Assembly: GCF_045679555.1 (NCBI RefSeq)
Contig: NC_092087.1
Span: forward strand, 79,601,305 to 79,665,304
DNA length: 64,000 nt
From: Salvelinus alpinus
Taxonomy: Eukaryota > Chordata > Actinopteri > Salmoniformes > Salmonidae
Reading direction: 5' to 3'
Shown: positions 24,028-34,045 of the stretch, piece after piece
Numbering within the stretch: position 1 is the first letter of the stretch
Layout of the letters: each line of letters begins with the position of its first letter
Notes under the pieces: generated by a model
Seen by the model: only the letters and a program-made list of their open reading frames with translations
Told to the model about the DNA's origin: nothing
Databases searched by the model: none
Program-made: the position numbers and the translations under genes

Positions 24028-26188
24028 TCCGGGATTCCTCCGATGACATTGAGGAGTACTCCACATCAGACACTGGTTTCCTCAATAAGTGCATCAATGA
24101 CGTCGTCCCCACAGTGACCGTACGTACATACCCCAACCAGAAGCCATGGATTACACAGCAACATCTGCACTGAGCTAAAGGCTAAAGGTGCCGTTTTCAA
24201 GGAGCGGGACGCTAACCCAGAAGCTTATAAGAAATCCCGCTATGCCCTCCGACAAAACATCAAACAGGCAAAGCATCAATACAGGACTAAGATCAAATCG
24301 TACTACACCGGCTCTGACGCTCGTCGGATGTGGCAGGGCTTGCAAACCTTTACAGACTACAAAGGGAAGCACAGCCGAGAGCTGCCCAGTGACACGAGCC
24401 TACCAGACGAGCTAAACTACTTCTATGCTCGCTTCGAGGCAAATAACACTGAAACGTGCATGAGAGCAAAAGCTGTTCAGGAAGACTGTGTGATCACGCT
24501 CTCCGCAGCCGATGAGTAAGACAACATTCACAAGACCGCAGGGCTTGACGGATTACCAGGACATGTACTGCAAGCAGGTGCTGACCAACTAGCCAGTGTC
24601 TTCACTGACATTTTCAACCTCTCCCTGTCCGAGTCTGTAATACCAACATGTTTTAAGCAGACCACCATAGTCCCTGTGCTCAAGAACACTAAGGTAACCT
24701 GCCTAAATGACTACCGACCCGTAGCACTCACGTCTGTAGCTATGAAGTGCTTTGAAAGGCAGGTCATGGCTCACATCAACACCATTATCCCAGAAACCCT
24801 AGACCCACTCCAATTTACATACCGCCCTAACAGATCCACAGATGATGCAATTGTATTGCACTCTACACTGCCATTTCCCACCTGGACAAAAGAACACCCA
24901 TGTGAGAATGCTATTCTTTGACTACAGCTCAGCGATCAACGCCATAGTGCCCTCAAAGCTCATCAATAAGCTAAGGACCCTGGGACTAAACACCTCCCTC
25001 TGCAACTGGATCCTGGACTTCCTGACGGGCTGCCCCCAGGTGGTAAGGGAAGGTAACAACACATCCACCACACTGATCCTCAACACAGGGGGCCATCAGG
25101 GGTGCATGCTCACTCCCCTCCTGTACTCCCTGTTCACTCATGACTGCATGGCCAGGCACGACTCCAACACCATCATTAAGTTCGTCGACGACACAACAGT
25201 GGTAGGCCTGACCACCGACAACGGCGAGACAGCCTATAGGGAGGAGGTCAGAGACCATGCCATGTGGTGCAAGGACAACAACCATTCCCTCAACGTGATC
25301 AAGACAAAGGAGATGATTGTGGACTACAGGAAAGAGAGGACCGAGCATTCCCCTATTCTCATCAACGGGGCTGTAGTGGAGCAGGTTGAGAGCTTCAAGT
25401 TCCTTGGTGTCCACATCACCAACAAACTAACATGGTCCAAGCACACCAAGACAGGCGTGAAGCGGGCACGACAAAACCTATTCACCCTCAGGAGACTGAA
25501 AAGATTTGGCATGGGTCCTCATATTCTCAAAAGGTTCTACAGCTGCACTATCGAGAGTATCCTGACTGGTTGCATCACTGCCCGGTATGGCAACTGCTCA
25601 GCCTCCGACTGCAAGGCACTACAGAGGGTAGCGTGAACGGCCTAGTACATCACTGGAGCCAAGATTCCTGCCATCCAGGGCCTCTATATCAGGCGGTGTC
25701 AGAGGAAGGCCTTAAAAATTGTCAAAGACTCCAGCCACCCTAGTCATAGACTGTTTTCTCTGCTACCGCATGGCAAGCGGTACCGGAGCGCCAAGTCTAG
25801 GTCCAAGAGGCTTCTAAACAGCTTCTACCCCCAAGCCATAAGATCCTGAACATCTAATCAAACGGCTACCCAGACTATTTGCATCCCCCCCTTTACACCG
25901 CTGCTACTTTCTAAGGTTATCATCTATGCATAGTCACTTTAATAACTCCACCTACATGTACATATTACCTCAACTAACCGCTGCACCTGCACATTGACTC
26001 TGTACCCCCCTGTATATAGTCTCGCTATTGTTATTTTACTGCTGCTCTTTAATTACTTGTTACTTTTTTTCTTATTTATATTTGTTTTTAACTGCATTGT
26101 TGTTAAGGGGCTCGTAAGTAAGTGTTTCACTGTAAGGTCTACACCTGTATTCGGTGCAATTGACTAATACAATTTGATTTGATTTGAT
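24028..26188 (+). mobile_element. CR1/L2-group LINE, 5' part missing
   Basis: A non-LTR retrotransposon with reverse transcriptase. It has the finger region ([35 protein letters not shown]), the palm with [19 protein letters not shown], and the catalytic [12 protein letters not shown], then [17 protein letters not shown]. The 3' tail is aatttgatttgatttga. The frame is broken, for example between 24,920 (HPCENAIL then stop) and the overlapping next frame. The 3' flank (cctacctataactacatc) equals that of the copy ending at 47,711, so both descend from one insertion. The left edge at 24,028 is therefore a rearrangement junction, not the original 5' truncation. Confidence 0.88.
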
Positions 26189-26407
26189 GCCTACCTATAA
26201 CTACATCTAAAGTATGAACATACTGTATGAGTAAGGTCTGACATTACCCCACTGGATATTGACCATGTTAACATGAGCACAGCAGTCTGGATTGTAGCTC
26301 ATATCCCACATACGGTCTTATTCGGGATGAGCTCTTTACATGCACTTTTGATATCCCGCTCACGAGTATCCCTGTATCCAGGAATAAACATAATATTCCT
26401 CATTTAA

Positions 26408-28409
26408 TTAACTTCTCTGATCTACAGTTCCCGGATACGGGTTTGAATTCGACAACATACGGTGATCGCCACAAATAGTCATATTAAACATTCCTGAAAA
26501 TACACGTGTCTCACATGCTTCAAAAGCCTAGAATATTGCTAATCCAACTGCGTTCTCAGATTTAAAAAAGGATTTACTGCGAAAGAATACAATGCGATTA
26601 TCTGAGCACAGAGCCCCATACCAAACTACTTTTTCAACCAGCACAGGCGTAACAAAATCACAGGTAAAAATCGTTTACCTTGGAAGATCTTGCTCTGTTT
26701 GCAATCCCAAGGCTCATTGTTACACAATGAATGGTCTTTTGTTCAGTTAAATCCATTTTTATAGCCTAACACGAAACATTTTGTGACCGCTTATCTCGTT
26801 GAATTTCGTGTCATTCAATTTTCGATGAAACATCCGGCATAAATACACAGACTAAACCTGACTTTATCCAGTCATGTTTGGTTTCCTTGCAATCAACTGT
26901 TTGTTTGTAACACAACCAAACTTGATGGGTCATTTCGCGGGACGTATTGACCCGAAAAAAACGATTGTAAGACAACAAGTAACGACCTCATTGTGCACCA
27001 ATTATATGACCGCTGTTTCGTTGATTGACTGTATTTTAACCCAATGACCACTGATCGTCTTGAAATCTAGCTGGGTAGACAGCCAAGGAGCAGAGGTAAA
27101 CGGCAATATGCAATGATTGTGTTTTGGAAGACCAACCCATGTAGTAAACTCTGGCGTAAAGAGCGTCATTCGCCATTGAAGAATCATACTGGAAGGAACC
27201 AAACTCATTACGCACAGCACTGTTTCGGTAACAAGCATTTTCAGATGTTTATAAATCGAACATCATGGCAAATAAGTCAGGGAAGGCTAAATCTAAGACT
27301 AGATATACGAATGTAGACAAAATTATAGAGGAAATTGATCGTGAAAGTGAAACGTATGCTTTTGGAAGACGACTCAGTTAGCGACCATGACTCAAATGGA
27401 AGCATATTTTTTGAACGGAGAGGACATTGTTTTGGACTGGTAAGTTCTTCTCATGCTAATGCCGTTGTTTGAAATTAATAATATAAAATATTATTTGTGA
27501 TTGTTTTTACATTTTATTTGCAATATATAAAAATGTAATGAAATGTGTAAAGTACACATTGGCTATACATCCTCCAGCGGCATGCTTCCTCAGTCTACAT
27601 ATTAGGGATTAGAGGGAGCATGGTCGAGATGCGTGTGTCTGCCGCCAACGTGTCCATCCCCCTCTGAAGCTGGTTCATCCAGCTGGACCCCTGCTGTCTC
27701 TGGCTCCACACCTCCCGGGCCATCTAGAGGTAAACTGTTCATATTTACTCGAGGGCTATATAAATAGATGTGATTTGATAGAGGACTGAGGGTCTTCCAA
27801 ATATTGAAAGTGTGTAAATAGTTACCCATGTTATTTTGTAAATGTATATATATATTTTTTTTCCAATATTTTTTCCCCCATTTTTTTTCTCAATTTTTTG
27901 GGGGGGGTGTGTTAGAATACCATTTTAGTATTTTGTATATAGTTATTTGTTTCAAAATGTATACCTTCACCAATTTGGCCACTTGGGCCAAACATTTGGG
28001 CTACTTGTGTGGGACACCTGGGTGACTTCATGATAAATGTCATGTAGCACACTCATTTTGGAAGTTATCATTCTGAAACTTTGCAGAAGTACTGTTGCCC
28101 TCTTAGGTTTTTCACTGAAATTGTCCCCATATTCATCTCTGAATGTTTGTTTTATCTTGTTCATTTTAAAGATGATGATACAACAATAAAAAATTAAAAA
28201 CGTATGGTTTTTTCATAGTATTATCTAAACCAGATCTGTTGTGTTATATTCTCCTACATTCAATTCACATTTACACAAACTTCAGAGTGTTTTCTTTCAA
28301 ATGGTACCAAGAATATGCATATCCTTACTCCTGGGCCTGAGCTAGAGGCAGTTAGATTTGGGTATGTCTTCAGGCAGAAATTGAAAGTAGGGGGGGGGGG
28401 TAGTTCTAA
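26408..28409 (+). mobile_element. piggyBac-like transposon, internally deleted
   Basis: It is flanked by TTAA at 26404-26407 and 28410-28413. The matching site at 47,925-47,945 is empty (cctcatTTAAgtgtatggg), proving the insertion and its 4-base target duplication. The left end reads ttaacttctctgatctacag. A plus-strand start at 27,265 (MANKSGKAKSKTRYTNVDKI) looks like the N-terminus of a piggyBac-derived transposase, and acidic-region fragments follow, but the catalytic domain is missing. Confidence 0.82.
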
Positions 28410-28849
28410 TTAAGTGTATGGGTTAAATGGAATAGTAATAATAGTAATGAACATGCACCTGCTGAACGTTCGTTAAGACACTAACAGCTTACAGAAGGTA
28501 GGCAATTAAGGTCACAGTTATGAAAACTTAGGACACTAAAAGAGGCCTTTCTACTGACTCTGAGAAACACCAAAAGAAAGATGCCCAGGGTCCCTGGTCA
28601 TCTGGGTGAACGTGCCTTAGGCATGCTGCAAGGAGGCATGAGGAGTGCAGATGGGGCCAGGGTGATAAATTGCCATGTCCGTACTGTGAGACACCTAAGG
28701 CAGCGTTACAGGGAGACAGGACAGACAGCTGATCGTCCTCGCAGTGACAGACCACGTGTAACAACACCTGCATAGGATCGGTACATCTGAAGATCACACC
28801 TGCGGGATAGGTACAGGATGGCAACAACTGCAGAGTTACACAGCTACTT

Positions 28850-31672
28850 GCCGCAGCTACTTGCCCAAGCCTCCCCAGCTTCTCCTTCACCCAAATCCAG
28901 ATAGCAGATGTTCTGAAAAGAGCTGAAAAACCTGGACCCGTACAAATCAGCTGGCCTAGACAATCTGGACCCTCTAAAATGATCCGCCGCCATTGTTGCA
29001 ACCCCTATTACCAGTCTGTTCAACCACTCTTTCGTTTCATCCGAGATCCCTAAAGATTGGAAAGCTGCCGCGGTCATCCCGCTCTTCAAAGGGGGTGACA
29101 CTCTAGACCCAAACTGCTACAGACCTATATCCATCCAGCCCTGCCTTTCTAAAGACTTTGAAAGCAAAGTTAATAAACAGATCACTGACCATTTCGAATC
29201 CCACCGTACCTTCTCCGCTGTGCAATCCGGTTTCCGAGCTGGTCACGGGTGCACCTCAGCCACGCTCAAGGTACTAAACGATATCATAACCACCATCGAT
29301 AAAAGACAGTACTGTGCAGCCGTCTTCATCGACCTGGCCAAGGCTTTCGACTCTGTCAATCACCGTATCCTTATCGGCAGACTCAACAGCCTTGGTTTCT
29401 CAAATGACTGCCTCGCCTGGTTCACCAACTACTTCTCAGACAGAGTTCAGTGTGTCAAATCGAAGGGCCTGTTGTCCGGACCTCTGGCAGTCTCTATGGG
29501 GGTACCACAGGGTTCAATTCTCGGGCCGACTCTTTTCTCTGTATATATCAACGATGTCGCTCTTGCTGCATTTGATTCCCTGATCCACCTCTACGCAGAC
29601 AACACTATTCTGTATACATCTCACCCTTCTTTGGACACTGTGCTAACTAACCTCCAAACGAGCTTCAATGCCATACAACACTCCTTCCGTGGCCTCCAAC
29701 TGCTCTTAACTTCTCTGCGCTACGGATCCCTTTTACGGGATCATTTTCCTAAACAACCGCTGAATTGCAGGGCGCAAAATATTACAAAAAATATTTATAA
29801 TCATGCAATCACAAGTGAAATATATCAAAACACAGCTTAGCTTGTTGTTAATCCACCTATTGTGTGAGATTTTGAAAATATGCTTTGCAACGAAAGCAAT
29901 CTAAGCTTTTGTGAGTGTATCAATCAATGCTAGAACAGTTAGCCTTATATTAGCTTGGTCACGAAAGTCAGAAAAGCAATAAAATTAATCGCTTACCTTT
30001 GATAATCTTTGGATGTTTGCACTCACGAGACTCCCAGTTACACAACAAATGTTATTTTTGTTCGATAAATATTACTTTTATAACAAAAAAAAAAAAACTC
30101 CATTTGGGTTTCGCGTTATGTTCAGAAAAACCAAAGCCTCGTTCTGTTCGACGAACATTCCAAAAATTATCCGTAATGGTCGTAGAAACATGTCAAATGT
30201 TTTTATAATCAATCCTCAGGTTGTTTTTAACAAAAATAATCGATAATATTTCAACTGGACCGTAACCTATTCAATAAGAGAGAAAAAGAAAATGGAGAGC
30301 TACCCTCTCGCGTGCAGGAACTATTCAGAGGACACCTGACTACTTTTGAAAAATCTTGCTCATTTTTCAAAATAAAAGCCTGAAACTATGTCTAAAGCCT
30401 GGTCACAGCCTGAGGAAGCCATTGGGAAGGAATCTGGTTGATACCCCTTTAAACGGAAGAAAGACAGGCCAGGACACACAGATTTAAAAAATATATATCT
30501 CACTTCCGGGTTAGATTTTCTCAGGTGTTTGCCTGCAGAATCAGTTTTGTTATAATCACAGACAATATTTTGACAGTTTTGAAAACTTGAGTGTTTTCTA
30601 TCCTAATCTGTAAATTATATGCATATTCTACGATCTGGACCTGAGAAATAGTCAGTTTACCTTGGGAACGTTATTTAAAAAAATTTAAAATTACAAATCT
30701 GACCCCTAGCGTTAAGAGAAACGCTAGTAAAACCAAATGATTGCTTTTCAACAGTTCGCTGCCCGCACCCGTCCAATCGGCTTCCCATTTCGCAACAAAG
30801 CCTCCTTCACTCACGCCGCCAACTATACCTTCATAAAATTGACTATCCTACCGATCCTCGACTTCGGCGATGTCACTTCGGCGATGTCATTTACAAAATA
30901 GCTTCAATACTCTACTCAGCAAACTGGATGCAGTATATCACAGTGCCATCTGTTTTGTCACTAAGGCTCCTCATACCACCCACCACTGCGACCTGTATGC
31001 TCTAGTCGCCAGACCTACTGGCTCCAGGTCATCTGTAAGTCTATGCTAGGTAAAGCTCCGCCTTATCTCAGCTCAATGGTCACGATAACAACATCCACCC
31101 GTAGCACACGCTCCAGCAGGTATATCTCACTGGTCGTCCCCAAAGCCAACACCTCGTTTGGCCGCCTTTCCTTCCTGTTCTCTGCTGCCAACGACTGGAA
31201 TGAATTGCAAAAATCGCTGAAGCTGGAGACCTATATTTCCCTCACTAACTTTAAACATCAGCTATCTGAGCAGCTTACCGATCGCTGCAGCTGTACACAG
31301 CCCATCTGTAAATAGCCCATCCAATCTACCTACCGCATCCCCATATTGTTTTTATTTACTTTTCTGCTCTTTTTCACACCAGTATTTCTACTTGCACATC
31401 CTCATCTGCTCATCTATCACTCCAGTGTTAATTTGCTAAACTGTAATTACTTCACTACTATGGCCTATTTATTGCCTTACCTCCCCACGCCATTTGCACA
31501 CACTGTATATAGACTTTCTTTTTTTCTATTGTGTTATTGACTGTACGCTTGTTTATCCCATGTGTAACTCTGTTGTTTGTGTCGCACTGCTTTGCTTTAT
31601 CTTGGCCAGGTCGCAGTTGTAAATGAGAACTTGTTCTCAACTAGCTAACCTGGTTAAATGAAGGGGAAAAAA
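28850..31672 (+). mobile_element. L2-type LINE inserted in a Tc1 element
   Basis: Reverse transcriptase is at 29,220-29,700: MQSGFRAGHGCTSATLKVLN, AVFIDLAKAFDSVNHRIL, GVPQGSILGPTLFSVYINDV, and the catalytic box as LYADNTILY, where the second Asp of YADD has become Asn. Upstream endonuclease sequence is missing (5' truncated). The C-terminal part resumes after a nested insertion at about 30,716 and ends in KTLEX-type residues (SLTNFKHQLSEQLTDRCSCT), followed by a 3' UTR ending 'aacctggttaaatgaagggg'. Dead copy. Confidence 0.88.
29706..30715. mobile_element. Non-autonomous piggyBac-like element nested in the L2
   Basis: About 1.0 kb of AT-rich non-coding sequence interrupts the L2 reverse transcriptase between 'caactgctc' and 'aacgctagtaaaacc'. 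TTAA lies at both borders (29706-29709 and 30712-30715). Its left end, ttaacttctctgcgctacgg, resembles the left end of the piggyBac-like element at 26,408. The right border carries about five extra bases. Confidence 0.65.
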
Positions 31673-32611
31673 TAAAAAATGATTAACACCAGGAACGCAC
31701 AATCCCTCCATCAGTGCTCAGACTGTCCGCAATAGGCTGAGAGAAGCTGGACTGAGGGCTTGTAGGCCTGTTGTAAGGCAAGTCCTCACCAGACATCACC
31801 GGCAACAACGTCGCCTATGGGCACAATCCCAGCGTCGCTGGACCAGACAGGACTGGCAAAAAGTGCTCTTCACTGACGAGTCGCAGGTTTGTCTTACCAG
31901 GGGTGATGGTCGGATTCACATTTATCGTTGAAGGAATGAGTGTTACACCGAGGCCTGTACTCTGGAGTGGGATCGATTTGGAGGTGGAGGTCCGTCATGG
32001 TCTGGGGCGGTGCGTCACAGCATCATCGGACTGAGCTTGTCACTGCAGGTAATCTCAACGCTATGTTACGTCCTCCTCCCTTATGTGGTAACCTTCCTGC
32101 AGGCTCATCCTGACATGACCCTCCAGCATGACAATGCCACCAGCCATACTGCTCGTTCTGTGCGTTATTTCCTGCAAGACAGGAATGTCAGTGTTCTGTC
32201 ATGGCAGGCGAAGAGCCCGGATCTCAATCCCATTGAGCACGTCTGGGACCTGTTGGATCGGAGGGTGAGGGCTAGGGGCATTCCCCCTAGAAATGTCCGG
32301 GAACTTGCAGGTGCCTTAGTGGAAGAGTGGGGTAACATCTCACAGCAAGAACTGGCAAATCTGGTACAGTCCATGAGGAGATGCACTGCAGTACTTAATA
32401 CAGCAGGTGGCCACACCAGATTCTGACTGTTACTTTTGATTTTGTCTCCCCCTTTGTTCAGGGACACATAATTCCATTTCGGTTAGTCATGTCTATAAAA
32501 CTTGTTCAGTTTCTCAGTTGTAGAATCTTATGTTCATACAAATATTTACACATTAAGTTCGCTGAAAATAAACAGGGGACAGTGAGAGGAAGTTTATTTT
32601 TTGCAGAGTTT

Positions 32612-33300
32612 ATATTAACTTCAGTTGCAGTGAAATTATAAAAATGTATCTTTAAATTGTCTTGGGAACAGGAGTGGATAAATATTTCTATCAGCGTCTC
32701 AGGGAAAACGTGAATTCACGTGTAATGTGCAAGCAGACAGCATTTCAACCACATAAAATACACACCCAAGACTAACTGAAGTCACAATTCTCAGCTTTCC
32801 ATTTCCTTAAAATCTGTCAGAATTACATTTGGCACAGGACCAATGTTTTCACTGTGTTCTAGCATGCTACCTGGTCCTTAATTCTACCTGTTAAGATTAC
32901 TAATGCATTCATTCTATCAACGTAAGACATTTGTGAGCACTACTTTAGTCTTCTGGGGCAACAAGTTATGACAGAAGAGAAGCTGCATGTATTAAACTAT
33001 AGTTGACAAATGGCCTACCTAATGTAAGTAAGCAGTAACTTGTCTAAATTAGGGGTGAAAGTAGCCGTTAAGCTCAGTTATGGTGGATCAAACTGAGCAG
33101 GTAGCCCACTTTAAATTGATTTGTTTGACAGAGTCAGACAACCATGAAATGCGAAACGGAGCCTGTGCATACCACAAAAACAGAATTCAGAGGTTTACAT
33201 GCCAAAGCAGCCCATCTCCGGGGTACAAGCTTTCTCAGGTTTTTGTAAAACACAAAATAAATACTTCAGTATTCCGAGTAATGGAATATTGATGTAAACG
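32612..33300. repeat. Duplicated 3' flank of gene 3
   Basis: This matches 48,700-49,410 and 61,865-62,575 almost throughout. The small ORFs here are not supported as genes. Confidence 0.7.
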
Positions 33301-33509
33301 TGGTCAGTGGCTTTAACGTAGAGCCAATCTTGGGATTTGTCAACCAGCAGCAAAGATAAAAAATAAATTATATATTTGAAATCCAAAAGATTAGGAACTG
33401 TGAACCACATTCCCTTTTACTACAAATTGTACTGGCAACCAACAAGCCAAAGGTAGACATTAAACACAGTATTTCAAAACACAAGGAGGCACTTTTAAAG
33501 GTACAATAT

Positions 33510-33515
33510 TTTATT
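33510..33515 (-). terminator. Gene 3 polyadenylation signal
   Basis: AATAAA on the minus strand, in the context aacAATAAAatattg. It matches the position of the signal in the sister genes. Confidence 0.7.
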
Positions 33516-33789
33516 GTTTTACAAGTAATGCAGGGTAGCATGAGCAGCAGCAACTCCCTGGCCGACGCAAAAGCATACAGTGGAAGCTTAGTGTCAGCAA
33601 CAACTCAGAATTGTCAACCAAAGGATGAATCTACCATTGCAATTCTGTTGATAGATGATTAGTACAAAGGATTTCAAAATCAGAACGCAACGTTCAGATT
33701 AGTGTAAAAAAATGTACATGACATTGCATCCCAGTAGCTGTTCCCTTGTGGTGGGGTTTCTTTAGCAGGTTGTCAGTTTTTAGCAGGTG

Positions 33790-34045
33790 GGGATATGCTT
33801 GGTTCAGAGAAGCCAACGTCACTACGGTCCTTGAGAGCATCTCCACTATCAAAAAGGTATAAACTCCCCAGTGGTGTGGCAGGTTTGGGAGTAGACAGTT
33901 TTGCCATTCTCATACACCGATTTGTAACTATATTGGGACGAGAACTGACTGTTCAAAGATGCTGCCTTGAACGCTGCTGGAGCTGACACATTGGGTGCTT
34001 TCATTGTCACCGTCAGACCGAAAATCCTGAGAAACCTCACTGCTG
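33790..34045 (-). pseudogene. Out-of-frame relic of the family C-terminal module (gene 3)
   Basis: The ancestral frame enters from the 27-bp array as PRQEPQA, continues [13 protein letters not shown] and SIFEQSVLVPI, then meets TAG. A two-base loss (ATATAG where genes 1 and 2 support ATxTAxAG) moves the next part, YSYKSVYENGKTVYSQ, to another frame. An extra T in the run before GATAGTGG shifts it again, so that DSGDALKDRSDVGFSEPS is a third frame. Genes 4 and 5 share both changes, so they predate those duplications. Confidence 0.75.

Larger units (their letters stand above)
28459..32611 (+). mobile_element. Tc1 transposon split by a nested LINE
   Basis: The left part (28,459-28,848) holds the leader and the N-terminal transposase region (KMPRVPGHLGERALGMLQGG, then RQRYRETGQTADRPRSDRPR). 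The right part (31,676-32,611) resumes with TPGTHNPSISAQTVRNRLRE-type residues and the catalytic part: DNATSHTARSVRYFLQDRNV and SPDLNPIEHVWDLLDRRVRA, ending GGHTRF. Several frame breaks exist. An L2-type LINE separates the two parts. Shorter remnants of the right part are at 48,414-48,700 and 61,579-61,865. Confidence 0.85.

Noticed and set aside
24986-25414. Minus-strand ORFs across the LINE reverse transcriptase (also at 46.5 and 59.7 kb)
   Set aside because: Antisense shadow of the LINE coding frame.
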